This document shows, one piece after another, positions 23,515 through 36,529 of a stretch of DNA of 64,000 nucleotides. The position numbers and the translations under genes are program-made. Origin of the DNA: Mesocentrotus franciscanus (Eukaryota > Echinodermata > Echinoidea > Camarodonta > Strongylocentrotidae); the NCBI GenBank assembly GCA_037976565.1, contig CP137675.1:23950629-24014628 (forward strand), given 5' to 3'. Every line of letters begins with the position of its first letter. Position 1 is the first letter of the stretch. The notes under the pieces are model-generated. The model was not told the DNA's origin. It did not search any database and saw only the letters and a program-made list of their open reading frames with translations.

Positions 23515-24318
23515 TATAAGACTGAGATCAAATAGAAGTAAATAATGCCTTAATTTGAAACGATGCAATGCCGTTATGGTTCCGATTTCTTCACAAACTT
23601 ACAAAGCAGTATTGTTACTCCATGGATCATAGTGATACTGTTTATGTTTTTTGTATCTGTATGTTAATGAGCCGCCAGCCAATATCCATCTATGGATACT
23701 ATGCCTGTTTCTTTGAGGTAAAAAAGCATAGTATGTACGTATTCATTATGCTTTATAATGAACAGACATATTGTTCAAAGTTTAATCGTTATTTGTTTGT
23801 TGTTTATGTGTTCTATTCACAAATGGCCACAGAGGCTGTTTTCATTCATAACCACATACCCTTATCAAGACAACAAAGACTATACCTGCGTGTACACAGT
23901 TGACATTGGTTTTTTTTTCTGAAGAGGTGTAACAGCAAAATTCACAGAGATAAATAAATACGTAGTGTGGTTCAATATGCAATACTATGTGTCAGTCCAT
24001 TCTGTATTCGTATGCCACGGTGTGTAGATCTTGTCGATGTATGTCTGTCCATTCAAGGCGTAGTATGTGTGTGTGTGTGTGTGCGTGAGTATGTGTGTGT
24101 GTGCGTGCACGCTTGTGTGTGTTATTTTACCTCATTAAGTATGCATCAGATTGCACGATTTGAAGTTCAAAATTGCAAAAGCTCCCTACCGTGGGAGGGG
24201 ACACCCTCCCACACCCTCCCGCTCGGTCGCTTCGCTCCCTCGCTCGGGCGCTTCGCGCCCTCACTAGCGTTGGCAGCCCAGTCATCCCCCCAGGTGTACG
24301 AACCTGTCTACGCCACTG
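22976..24318. mobile_element. hAT-like element with TATATATG target duplication
   Basis: Ends CAGGGGCGTAGACA and TGTCTACGCCACTG are inverted repeats, flanked by TATATATG at 22968-22975 and 24319-24326. The interior holds (ATR)n at 23050-23135, a perfect hairpin at 23237-23284, (ATT)n at 23418-23515 and (GT)n at 24066-24122. No transposase is seen. Confidence 0.85.
23237..23284. repeat. Near-perfect hairpin and its inverted neighbours
   Basis: TGGTTATCTTGTGGTTT is followed after a GG by AAACCACAAGATAACCA, forming a stem of about 20 bp with almost no loop. Further AAACCACAAGATAACCAC copies lie at 23369 and 23406. Confidence 0.85.
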
Positions 24319-25759
24319 TATATATGATCAAGAATTAATCTAAGTTTTCTCTTTCATGCCCAACGGCAACTATATGTTTGTTCATGCGTTTTACCAGGAA
24401 ACATAACTCGTTTGTGTTAGTTTGAGTTCCAGGCATTTATTTTACAATACCGTTGATTGAATGCTTTCTATTGGATGAAATTGAGAACGGTTTTGTTGCA
24501 AATCTTGTTACAATAATGAATAATTATACGAATTAAACTTTGTAAACATAACATTTTCAATATCCTGCTCTTGCCAAAGAATCCGCTCACTGAATTATGT
24601 ACATGTAGATTTCAAAAGAAAAGAATAAATAAATTAAATTCAATTCAATTCAAATCCAAAAAAATATTTTTTATTTATTTATTTCCACATGTGAGATGGA
24701 TTACCCTTTCAACTTAATTTGGTTTTCAAAGGGGTCCACAAATAACTAATTAAATCAAAATAACTAATAAACACATTTTCAATGAAGCACTATAATATAT
24801 ATCGTTTCTTTATATATAACATTTCTCTAGCTTGAAAATCAGGAATATGTCAAAGATGTTTGAAAGATTTCTACAAATTTCCCAATCGCAATCATGTTGA
24901 GAAATGACAACATTCAGGGAATACGAGACAAAGAGAGCATTATTTCCGATTTCTCTTGGTAGTTCATACGCCGCTCCACTCAAGAAAATATTCAATTTTT
25001 TCGAGGTAAGAACTGCGAACTAAAATAAGAATACTTTAAGCGGTATGTAAAGATAAACTTTCAAACTGTGAAATTCGGTTTTGAATTGAAAAAAAAATCT
25101 AAGACTCCCTCTTAAATTTACCACTGCGAAAATCGATGTAATCTAAGAGAATAAATGATAATGAAATAACCGTTTTGAGTTCAATCTTTCATTTGGTTGA
25201 AATATGCATGTGTGTCGTTTTTGTAATCATGATGATAGTTTTCAGATGTGTGGATACAGTTGTTAATACCACATAATTGTAAAAGTTAATCAATTCTGTT
25301 CAGACAGGAAAGGAACACAAATTCAAAACAGCAGCAAAGGTCATCCCCATATCATACATGTCTAGTATGAATCGTTAACTAATTTTGTGATCTAAATCTC
25401 TTCCTTATCATTTCATGACAGATGGAGGCCTTTGTGACTGCCTTGATATATCGGGTGCAGTGATTTATTTAGTACATAATGGACCGCCCGCCCCCCGTTT
25501 AAAGCCCCTAAAATTAATTCCAGGATATGCCCTGCTCTGTCCATCTTAATGAAAATAATGTTGTTGTGCTGTATCCCAAATATTTCTCTTTTTAAAGATT
25601 AAAATCTAAATGTTATCCAATCAATCAAGAAAATAAAGCCTAATTCTATCTCGAAACCTTTATCTAGACATGGGTGATTCAAGGTACACAAGGCTAGGTA
25701 TTGAAGTTAAAAAGGTTGGAAAGAGTTCAAAGCTATGCAAGTGGGTATGGGTGAGAGGG

Positions 25760-25805
<46 letters not shown>

Positions 25806-25905
25806 GAGAGAGAGAGATAGCGAGAGAGACAGAGAGAAAGAGAGACAGAAAGACAAAGAATAAGACACAGAGAGAGAGAGAGAGAGAGACAGAGGGGAGG
25901 GAATA
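25760..25905. repeat. (GA)n tract, counterpart of (CT)n at 29430-29710
   Basis: Mostly GAGA with AAAGA interruptions. Its mirror-position partner in the other arm is CT-rich, as expected for an inverted duplication. Long Ser/Leu or Arg/Glu open frames here are not genes. Confidence 0.85.
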
Positions 25906-26814
25906 GGGGGATAGAGATAATGAGGAAGCGGTAAAGATTCTAGAGGAGAAAAATAAAAGGGAAAGAAGGTAGAGACATAGATAGAGAGAGTAGATAAATG
26001 AGCAGACATACAGAGAGACAGAGAGACAGAAAGAGAAAGAATAGCGGTATATTAGGAAAAGAAACAATGAGAGACATTTTATCCAGCAGTATCAACAATG
26101 ACCCATATACAGCCCTGTGTAATTATCATTTTTGTCAATTCATTGTTGTTCGCTTTTTCATTTCGCACCCATGCCTAGCTTGTCTAGAGAAATTATCTTA
26201 TACCCTATATTACTACTATCTCTCTCCTTCGCTTTACTTCTCGCTTTATCTCTCTCTGACCCCCTCTCTCTCTCTCTCTCTCTAACCATCTATCCACCTA
26301 TCTATCTCTTTATCTATCTACCTATCTATCTTTTTTTCCCCCCTCTATTTCTCTCTCTCCCACTTTTAGCCGTAACGTGTCTATTTTTTTTTATTCCTCT
26401 TTTTGTCTCAGTCTAAAGTGTGTATTCTGTTCCGTTTTGTTTTTCTGCGCATGTATATACCTACACGCAACAAGCCTACCTTTTAAGTAGGTTCACTTTT
26501 TTATGATTACTTGTAAATATTGTGATTATATTTGATTCTGTTTCAATAAAACACATTTTAAAAAAATATTTAAAAAATATAAAAATTAGGTTCACTTTTC
26601 ATTTCCTTTTTTTAATGATTTACAGAACATTCTTTCATCTTATTAATTACTATGATTCAGGATTATTTACTTCCATACATGCATTATCTTAAGAAATGTC
26701 AATGTTTTGTCAAATGTACTTGTTTGTTCAAGGAGAGAAAAAATGTTTAGATAACATTTCTAAGAAGACAGTTAAAGAGAGAAAGAAAGAAATGTTATGG
26801 ATACAAATAGATAT

Positions 26815-27460
26815 ATATATAGAGAGAGAGAGAGAGATAGAAGGGGGAGGGAGATAAATACATAATAAGAGAGAGAGGGAAGAGAGAGAAAGAGATAGAG
26901 AGAGAGGGGGGGGGAAGAGATACAAATAAATAATAAGAGAGAGAGAGGGTGAGAGAGAAAGAGAGACAGATAGAAAGAGTGAAGGGGAAGGGAGACAAAT
27001 ACATAATAAGAGAAAGAGAGGGAAGAGAGAGATAGAGAGAAAGAAGGGGAAGGGAGACAAATACATAATAAGAGAAAGAGAGGGAAGAGAGAGAGATAGA
27101 GAGAAAGAAGTGGGAAGGGAGACAAATACATAATGAGAGGGAGGAAAGAAAGAGGGAGGGGAGAGATGCGAAGGGGGGATAGGGAGACAAATTTTGAGAG
27201 AGAGGGGGTGGGGGGAGAAAGAGAAGGGGAGAGAGACAATAGTAGAGAGACGGAGAGAAAGAGAGAGATCGAGAGAGATTGAGAGGGGGAACAGACAAAT
27301 TATGATTGAGAGAGAGAGGAAAGAGAAAGAGACAGACAGACACAGAGAGAGAGAGAGTGTGTGTGGGAGAGAGGGATTGAGGAGAAAGGAGGAACAGGGA
27401 GATAAATACTTAATGAGAGAGAATGAAGAGAGGGAGAGAGAGAAAGAGAATTAGAGGGGT
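26815..27460. repeat. GA-rich minisatellite
   Basis: A unit of about 65 bp containing GGGAGACAAATACATAATAA is repeated at least five times between 26845 and 27140, then degrades into GA-rich sequence. It yields long low-complexity frames on the minus strand that should be ignored. Confidence 0.8.
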
Positions 27461-27779
27461 GGGAAGAAACGCTATAGTTATGACACGAGGAAGATTTTTT
27501 TAATTGCTTTTCAAAGATTTATTGTGATGTGAATAAAATTGGTTCTTAATTCCACCTTCATTATTATTTAATCGGTTTATCAATCATCATACCAAAGTGG
27601 TATGATACGGAAAAAAAGAGCTCACCTCATTTATTCGGCCAATGACCTAATATATTCCTTATATTACATGTATTATTCGGTTATCATGTAATTTTTCAAT
27701 TTGCGACATATTACTTTTTAATATAATTTTAAATAAAATATTATCTTTTGACATGCATGTAACTAGTAACATAGTGAGG

Positions 27780-28165
27780 CGAAGTTCACACATTCATAAT
27801 TTCTAAGGTTCGATTTTTCCGAACGTTCGTCGTTCCAAAGGTTTATAATTCTTTTTGGGGTTAAAATACCGAAAATGAAATAGTGTTTGTTATTCCGAAA
27901 ATTGGAACATAATTCATGATTCCAAAAATGATATAGGGTTCATGATTAGGGAAATGAGCAAGGGTTCATAATTCAGAAAATGAAAAGAGTGCATTAATAC
28001 GAAGGTTCATAAATCAAATAAATAAATACCACTCTGTGTCGTTTTCGGAATTACGACCCTTCGGAATACTGAACCTCATTTCATTTTGGGAATTATGAAC
28101 CCTATTTCATTTCCGGTACGGCAAATTTATCTTTCGGAATTATACACTTTTGGAAAACGATAACC
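27780..28165. repeat. Iterated 'GGTTCATAATTCCGAAAATGA' type motif
   Basis: About ten diverged occurrences, in both orientations, of a 20-25 bp motif around TTCATAATTCCGAAA. A second cluster is at 52680-52930. It may be two copies of one foldback-like element. Confidence 0.55.
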
Positions 28166-28203
28166 CCTCCCATTCCTCCACCCCCAGTTTACCATCAACA
28201 CAT

Positions 28204-28736
28204 TAAAGGGACTTGGTAACATTGTTCAGATGAGAGGAAATGGTGCTAAGGTAGTGACTTTAATGCTAGATGTACAATTAAAGATAATCTGAAAGTTTGA
28301 GTGAAAACAGACCATTATTATTGATACAAATTGGGAAAAACTGATCTGATCGATTCCTTAATTCTCCCAACTTATATTATTACAATTTAATTACATTTTA
28401 GGTAAATGTAAATCGTCACAAAGCAATGAATTGGCTCTATATATACCATTCCAGACATTTAAGTGTTGACAGATTTTTAAAAGCCTGTCTTATGTCTTAT
28501 TTTCGTGGAAAAACGGTTCGGAAAATTCAAAAATGGTTGGGAGAATTTACTATAAGAGGGTGTCCCACAGTGACGCCTTCAAAGAAAACCATAAATATCT
28601 TTGTGGTTTGAAAAAAATTTCCGGATTGTTTGCATGTTAGAGGGTGAGTATAGCAAAAGGAAAATAATAAGTAACATTTTATACAAAAATTACGCAGTTT
28701 TTTGTCAACCTTCAACAATGTTACCGAGTTACTTTA
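28204..28736. mobile_element. MITE at the centre of the old inverted duplication
   Basis: Inverted termini TAAAGGGACTTGGTAACATT and TAAAGTAACTCGGTAACATT (opposite strand). It begins at TTAA and ends at TTTA, so a TA or TTAA target is likely. Its ends resemble the TTAAAGGTACT family seen at 381, 3822 and 9688. No gene is inside. Confidence 0.6.
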
Positions 28737-28739
28737 CAG

Positions 28740-29160
28740 TAACAGAGCGGATCACTGATGAAGACACTTTTCGGATGACTGTTATTACACCTCAGTCATC
28801 ATCACCTGAAGCAGGAGGAAATATCATGGGGTACCTAAAGTTCTCGGACATTTAAAATAAAAATTAGGGATGTGATATTCGATCCACTCATATTCATACA
28901 TAAAGTTGTTTAGATTAATTAGTACCAAATGAACGTCCAAATTTTAGACTACAAATGGCTACAACTAGAGAATTTATCGTCAAAAGAATTCGATATCACG
29001 ATCTCAAAATTCGATGTCGGATCGGAGTGCGCTTCAAAGAAGATGTCATAAAAGCAACCAGTCCTTAATTCGCGCAGGAGAGTTTTCAAGTGATCCAAGA
29101 AAGCGATTCATCAAAGGTAAGGTAAATGCATGAATTCCAGGTAAAAATATCATTTATTTC
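28740..29160. other. Spacer region near the duplication centre, nothing recognised
   Basis: No gene or repeat boundary seen. The arms of the old inverted duplication meet on either side of 27610-29160. Confidence 0.5.
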
Positions 29161-29281
29161 TTTTCGTATCATACCACTTCGGTATGATGATTGATAAACC
29201 GATTAAATATGAAGGTCGAATTGAAAATCAATTGTGTACACATCACAATAAATCTTTGGAAAGCAACTAGAAAAGCTTCCT

Positions 29282-29413
29282 GGGCCCTGTCTTACAAAGA
29301 GTTGCGATTAATCCAAATCAATCGCAAGTCCTCCAATCAATCGCAAGTTGGCAGTATCATATCTATTATGTACATAGTTGCGATTGATATCAACTCTTTG
29401 TAAGACGAGGCCC
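29282..29413. mobile_element. Short MITE with GGGCCC...TTACAAAGAGTT ends, copy 2
   Basis: 132 bp. Same terminal motif as 12528-12686 and the same TGCGATTGATATCAA interior, with one half shortened. Confidence 0.75.
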
Positions 29414-29661
29414 AGGTGTCACAACTCAATCGTTTTCCCCTCTCTCTTGTCTTTCTCTCTATCTCTTTGTATCCATTTTTATGTGCCGCTCTCTTTCTTC
29501 TCTCTTTCTTCTCTATGTGTGTCTGCCCATCTTTCTATCTATATCTCTATCAATATCTTTCCCTCTTAAACTTGTATTTTTCTCCTCTAGAATCTTTACC
29601 TCTTCCTCTTTCAACCCCTTTCCGATCCCCTCCCCCCCCTCTCTCTCTCTCTGTCTCTCTG

Positions 29662-29693
<32 letters not shown>

Positions 29694-30899
29694 TCTCTCC
29701 GTCCCCTCTCGCCCATACACACTTTGAACTTTGAACTTTTCCCAACCTTTTTAACGTCAATACTTAGCCTTGTGTACCTTAAATCATCCATGTCTAGATA
29801 AAGGTTTAGAGATAGAATTCGGATTTGTTCCATTCATCAATTGGAGAAAATGTATTCACCACTTTCATAAAAACATACAAAGTCAAAGAATACAATAAAA
29901 TGTTTCTTGCAAACATAGATAAGCCAATAAAATGGAAAAATACACAATCTCAGAAAAACGAAATAATTGAGATGCAACACACCAACATTTTTATTTAGAT
30001 GAACAGAGCAGAGACGTATCCAAAAAATTAAGGGGCTTTAAACGGGGGGGGGGGCTCCATCCTGTACTGTATAAATCACTGCTATTGATAAACAATAGCA
30101 GTCACAAACGCGTCTTTCTGTTATTATATGAAAAGGAAGGGATATAAATCACAAAAATAGTGATCGATTTATAATAGACATTATTGTATGATAATTATAG
30201 GGATGGTCTTTGCTGCTGCTTTCAATTTGTGATCATTTCCTATCTAAATAAGTTTTACCAAATTCTACGACCATCATGACCATGCGATAATAACAACTGT
30301 ATCCACACATTTAGTAAATAGATAAATGACATACACATATATATTCCAACCAAATGACAGATTGAACACAAAACGGTGATTTCATCATCATTTATTTTCT
30401 TAGATTGCATCAAACTTCGAGGATAACATCGATTTTCTCAGTGGTAAATTTTAGAGGTAGTCTTAAACTACTTTCTTTCTTTTTGTTAAAGGCAAAACCG
30501 AATTTTGCAGTTTGAATGTTTACCTTTAAAATAGTGCTTGGTTTAATCCTATTTTCTATTAATTTTTACCTCGAAAAAAGGTGAAGATTTTCCTTGAGCA
30601 GCGTCTGAACACCCAAGAGAAATCGAAAATGATGTTCTCTTTATCTCGTCTTCCCTGAATGTCGTCATTCCTCAACATGCTTGCGATTGAGAAATTTGTA
30701 GAAATCTTACGATTACCTACGACATATTCTTTAGTTTCAAGATTGCCAAGAAATCCCTCTTTATATAGTGCTTCATTTAAAATGTGTCGATATAATAATC
30801 AAATTGATTGAATTAGTTATTTGATTTGAATTGACTTGAATTAAGTTTATTTTCTCCTTTTGTTTCGAAATCTATAATATGTACATATTTCAGTGAAGA

Positions 30900-31970
30900 G
30901 ATTCATTGTCAAGGGCTGGTCATCGAGGCTTTTATTATCATAAAGTTGAATTCGTACTATTATTTATTATTGTTCCAATATTTGCAAAAAACCGTTCTCA
31001 ATATCATCAATGTAATAGAAAGCAATTCAATCGACGGCATTGTAAGATAAGTGCCTGGAATTCACACAATCACAAACGAGTAATATATTTCCTGCAAATA
31101 CGCATGAGAAAAAAATATTGTCGCCGTCGGGCAGAAGAAGAAGAAAACTTCGATTAATTCTCAATCGTATTGAGGTTCTTCAATATACCATTCTTTACGT
31201 TCATCTCTTGAGAGGTACGCATGTAAATACATTTATTGTCGTTGTCCAGTTAAGAAATTGGATGCAGAATTTATACAAATTAGAAAATACATACCAATTA
31301 TGATTCAGCAAAATAGTAAAGAAAACTATTTAATGATACATAAGATGATGTTTCATCTGGAAAAAAAAAAGTTTATCACCTTTTCCAGAATTGGTTTCAT
31401 GGTATAACATAGATACGATATTAGAAATTTTTTATTTTTGAATTCAAACTAAGTGTAACTATGCTTAAAAAATACTTAACTGAGAAGTCAGACCTAGAGT
31501 GAATTTATAGTAAAAGCAGAAAAATGATAGAAACAGAACAATGAGTTTTGAGGAAAATCCATTGAAAAAATGCAAATTGGCAACATTATGATGTAAGGCT
31601 AAACCACCTCTCCCATATGGGTTGTCCTGAAAAAAAAATCTTGATTGTTCATGAAGGAATATATCTCCTTTTTTTCCATGAAGGGGTTGCGTTAAACAAT
31701 GTGTGTAATGATTCTATAGGGCAAAGGTATAATCACTAATCTGCTTTCAAGAAAATAGGAATTTTATTTATGTTCGCTAGGTTAAATATAGAGTTGCCAA
31801 TTTGTGATTGAACGATCGCTACTTTTTAAAAATAAAATGCCTTTTAAATTTATCTTTCGTTTTTTTCCTCAAACTGTCATAACCTGATTGACCTGTTTTC
31901 CTGCTTTCATTAAATCGAACTGCATATCAGCGTGATTATTTTCCTTTAATGGTATATTTATAGATTCAAT
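30900..31970. other. No gene recognised
   Basis: AT-rich stretch of the right duplication arm with no supported coding or element ends. Confidence 0.45.
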
Positions 31971-34019
31971 TGAGCAATTACATGTATTCATCACTGGCTA
32001 CTAGCTACATGTTACTGACTACATGTACTGGCTACTGAATAAGAAGCAAAAACACTGTTAGCTAACGTACACAATATCTAGATATAGTATCGTACTGTAC
32101 GTGTATGCTTGTGTTTAAATTCCCGATGATGGGATGAAGAACGAAAATGTAACATGACATAACATAATTATATTGTACCACTTTTCAGGCCATCGCCCCC
32201 TCCACAGAATTGCATAAATACAAGTAAAGAAGATAATAAAATACTGTGGAAAACTACCGTATATAGGGACTGGAAACAGAATTTTCTTGAAATAAAAGGT
32301 CTTTTATTTCGGCGGGTCGCCAACATTATTTGACTGTTTGTCACCAAGTTGAAATCTTGTGATCCGTAACAAAATCAATGATTCTGTAACGAATTTATCC
32401 TCCCCATCGATGCGATCCAAGCCAGATTGGTTTCGTAACAAAAGTTTTGGACTTTCAAATTGATACAAAATCACAAGTGTTACAGTTGGCGCCCCATAAT
32501 TGACATGAGCGGTTTTTCCATTCTTCATTATTAGGCCTATTAAATTCATATCCAAAGGATTTCATACGCGTTGTTGTTATGGTATAATGCCGATCCAAAC
32601 TTCGTGGCGTATGAAACTTGGAAAAAGGATGCACAAACCAGAACAAAATCATAAATGTATATGATTTCAGATATATCAAGGTGGTTTTGAATCAGAAGGC
32701 GAAAGTTGTATAGTGGGTGAGGTTAGTTGACCCCTCACAGAAATTCGGCGAATATCTGTTTAAAAGAAAAACAGGAAAAGGATGCTACATTTTAGGACAC
32801 AGAATACTAACCCATACTGAAGTAAAACTTAAAAAGAAAATAGCCACAATAATTGTCGCTGATTAATTAATGATCATTAGAAAATAGTAATTTTGTTTTC
32901 ATTCAACGATCCTTCTTTGTCAGAATGTTCAGAGAGGTATGTAAACCCAGGTATTTCGACGAAAATAGTTTTATTCTGTTGTTTTGGGGTAGATGCTTAT
33001 TAAATGATGAACTTGTAAAAATCTCTGAAAATTGTGTCTAATCTCCAGGACCCTCCCCCCCACCCCTCTATTCCATTCAAAATAAGCCTAGGGTGCTACC
33101 TGGATGGGGTGACGTATAGGGCTTTTTCAGTTAGAGGCGATGCACCCCCTGGAATCGTGGTCGGGAGAGGAAGGGAGTTTCGAGGAAAGCCCCCCCCCCT
33201 ACCCCGTCCCCCGTCTAGGAGCTCACCTTCGTTCATCATCTACTCACCTCAATAATTCTTTCCTGATCCTCTTCTGACATCAGATTGTAGAGTTTGTCTA
33301 GAATGCATGTACTCGCTGCTTGCTATCAGCAGTAAGAAATATAGGTTTGAAATAATAACATCGGTGAGAGATATTAAATGTAAATGCATATTGAGAATAA
33401 TCCGTGTCATAATTATGAGGTCTTAGAAATAGCATATGCAGAAATGTGTTTATTTCTTTATTTGCTTGCCTTTTTTTCCATATCGAGCAACATTGATAGG
33501 ACGATTAAACCGATTGAATATGAATGAATATTAGAAAGACATTGCATTTATTTAGTCCCCCTCCCCTCTGCCACCCCTCTTTCTTTCCTCTCTTTCTCTC
33601 TCTCCCTCTCTCGTTCTACCCACACCCCACTCTATCTCTCTTTCTATCTCTCTTATCGTATTTTCTTATAGACCTGCCTTCTTTTCTATTTTGCCTGCAA
33701 TTAAACGTGAACACTATTGGAAACACATTAAATATAGCTGACACCATATAAAAACAAAACATTCCCCATTCCTTTCCGGCCCAAATTATTTCATTTCGAA
33801 TGTTTATAGTCTATATATATTTGCGTATTACTTGCTTGCACATCTTCATTACCTTTGGCTGGTAAAGGCTCTCCATGGTATCCATGTTTTGACTTCTTGC
33901 ACGTTTCCCTGGGTCTGCATGGACAGAAAAGGAACATTTAAAGGAACATTTGTAGGACCCTCAGGGAGAACAGTATTAATATTGATGAGGCTACCCTGGG
34001 AAAACAAGACATTGTGGTA

Positions 34020-34065
34020 GTACTAGAAGTATAGTAGTAGTAGAGTAGTAGTAGTAGAAATTATA

Positions 34066-34096
<31 letters not shown>

Positions 34097-34341
34097 AGTA
34101 GTAGTAGTAGTGGTAATAGTAGTAGTGGTAGTGGTAGTAGTGGTGGTAGTGGTGGTGGTGGTGGTGGTGGTGGTGGTGGTAAGTGGTGGTGGTGGTGGTG
34201 GTGGTGGTGGTGTGGTAGGTGGTGGTAAGGTAGGTGGTGGTGTTGTTGTTGTTGGTGGTAGTGGTAGTGTAGGTAGTAAAGTAGTAGTAGCAGTAGTAGT
34301 AGTAGTTGGTAGTAGTAGTAGTGGAGTAGGTAGTTAGTAGT

Positions 34342-34372
<31 letters not shown>

Positions 34373-34379
34373 GTAGTAG

Positions 34380-34444
<65 letters not shown>

Positions 34445-34470
34445 TGAAGTAGTAGTAGTAGTAGTAATAT
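34020..34470. repeat. (GTA)n/(GTG)n microsatellite
   Basis: About 450 bp of GTA and GTG triplets with strong strand asymmetry. All frames through it are homopolymeric (Tyr/Thr/His or Val/Gly) and not coding. Confidence 0.9.
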
Positions 34471-35116
34471 AAATGATTTGATAAAAGCTTTATGTAAACA
34501 TATTGTAAAGGCATGTTCATGAGGAAGTGTATTCTACTGACACTATCCCAGATATACTTATAGTGCTATCCGTTGCTCACAATGTCCCGATGTGCCGACA
34601 GCAATGTCCCACAATACATCACAAACTGCATATCGCGCTTGATGTAAAATGTAAAATACACAATGCCTTTAAATGATTTGAAAACAACTATTATGTAACA
34701 TATTTAAAGTAAAGTTCAAACGGCACTGCAGAGGATGGATTTTTTTTTAGAATCTCGAAACATTTAGCACCTTTTTTTCTTCAAATCGATGTGTAATCAT
34801 TATGAAGAAGAATATCTATTTGTTTACACGATTACAGGTCAGTTTGATGGATTCCCCTCAGAAGCGATGATTGATTGTGATATTCGGCATTTTATCAGAG
34901 GTATTAACAGAGATAGTAAATATATTTTGTCAGAAGACACACTCACATATGACCATGCACAGGATTATCGGAGTAGCCCTCGTGTCGTAGACTCGCTGCC
35001 AGTTTATTTTGTTTTTGTATTTAAGCATTGCTATACTACCTTTAACAAAAAATCCCAAATCCATGGGTCTTCATGTTATCTTCAGCCGATATTTAACTCA
35101 GGCCTATCGAGCCCCC

Positions 35117-35218
35117 AGTAGTTATGACAGTGAGTATGGGGACGGCCATAGGTTTTGTACACAAAAATTTTCGTACTTATACTATTTCTAATTGACTCGT
35201 GTACATTAACTTTGACAT
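35117..35218. repeat. Orphan copy of the palindrome terminus
   Basis: 102 bp identical to 35589-35690 (direct) and to the inverted right terminus at 43510-43611. It is separated from the rest of the element by 370 bp of host-derived sequence. Confidence 0.9.
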
Positions 35219-35588
35219 CCACTCTTTCTTTTATTTTTCTTGGGGGTTAATGAGAGCATAGATCTAATTTATAGAGGGAGCATAATTATATTGACGTATA
35301 GAATAGAAATTAAGTTTTTTTTAATAGAGCAAGTAGGAGAGGTACTAGTGAGGTGTATGCTATAGTTGCATATTCGTGTTTGAACTTTGATAACTTTAAA
35401 AATTATAACTTTCATGTCCTTGATCGGATGTTTTCCTCACACTTTAACTGAACCCTTCTAACTTTGTGTGGTGCGTGTCAATTCTGTGAGTGTTGTCATG
35501 AAGTGTTTGGAAAGGGGGTTAGAAGTATAGGGTATGGATAAAAGCTCCATTCTCGGTTGCCAAAGTATACAGCTGGTTGGAGAGGGGG
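35219..35588. repeat. Inverted copy of host flank 43612-43980
   Basis: This block is the reverse complement of the right flank of the palindrome. The right flank is in the orientation expected from the old duplication (partner 20050-20425), so the left copy is the extra one. It ends abruptly at CCACTCTTTC on both sides. Confidence 0.85.
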
Positions 35589-35689
35589 AGTAGTTATGAC
35601 AGTGAGTATGGGGACGGCCATAGGTTTTGTACACAAAAATTTTCGTACTTATACTATTTCTAATTGACTCGTGTACATTAACTTTGACA

Positions 35690-36480
35690 TAGTCTATTTT
35701 TGACAAAAAACGGACTTATAACACGCGTGTCTATGGGGTTTTGACTTTTGAATTTAGATAGGGATTTTTCATTTTGGACTTGTAAATTTTTTCGATAAAA
35801 CCTGAATTATAATACATGTGTCTATGGGATTTTGACTTTATGAATTTTACATAGAGATTTTTCATTATCTTCTGGACTTGTAAATTTTTTGAGAAAAAAA
35901 GTGAGTTTTAACACGCGTATCTATGGGATTTTGACTTTATGAATTTTACTCGTGTGTTTTTATGGGAAGTTTTGACGTTTTGGATATTGGATAGGTATTT
36001 TCTTGTAGGACTTGTAACAAGTGAAGTGTGTCTATGGAATTTTGACTCTTTGACTTTCTATACTTTGTGTTTGACTTTCTGAGGAATGGTTACAACGCCG
36101 TTGTAGGTTGGACCAATATCTATTGTTCGTTTGTATTTAACCCTACTACGAACCTCGCATAGCAACGCGCGTAACCGTATTGTTGTCTATTTGTAAAGGG
36201 TAGGCCTATTGATTTGTGTAGGCCTATAAGTCTATAGTGTCTTTTGTATATGAATTACCTCTTTTCAGCAATAGAACCGTCGTTTCTTATTGATCGTGCA
36301 TTGACTTTATGACCCTCTCACAAGACTTTCGACAACTGAAGTTTGTTTTACTCCGACCCGTTCGTATCGGCGAGTTCTTTGGTGACTATGTGAATTTCAC
36401 ATAGAGATTTCTCATTATCCTCTGGACTGTTAATTTTTTCGAGGAAAAAGTGAGTTAATAAAGGTGTGTCTGTAAGTCAC
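35690..36480. repeat. Subterminal ~100-bp repeats of the palindrome, left arm
   Basis: Three or more diverged units, each with TCTATGGGATTTTGACTTT, ATAGAGATTTTTCATTAT and GGACTTGTAAATTTTTTCGA. The right arm (42660-43510) has one more unit. Confidence 0.75.
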
Positions 36481-36529
36481 TTTTGATTCACACGTCAACA
36501 AATCAGAATTTTATCCTTTATTTTTTATG

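Larger units (their letters stand above)
12800..27610 (+). repeat. Left arm of an old inverted segmental duplication
   Basis: Paired in inverted orientation with 29160-50140. Anchor pairs recognised by eye: 12890-13060 with 49990-50140; 13150-13320 with 49440-49620; 14160-14800 with 48220-48840; 15430-15600 with 46430-46580; 16755-17280 with 46055-46430; 20050-20425 with 43612-43980; 21050-21300 with 34985-35110 and 32880-33020; 21300-21860 with 31970-32880; 24810-25400 with 30200-30780; 25430-25760 with 29720-30060; 27490-27605 with 29165-29260. Identity is interrupted by many indels and insertions, so the duplication is old. Arm ends are approximate. Confidence 0.8.

Noticed and set aside
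26772..27343. Long Ser/Leu-rich minus-strand frames
   Set aside because: They are translations of a GA/CT minisatellite with no residue pattern beyond the repeat.
34023..34520. 165-codon Tyr/Thr/His frame
   Set aside because: Pure translation of the GTA/GTG microsatellite.
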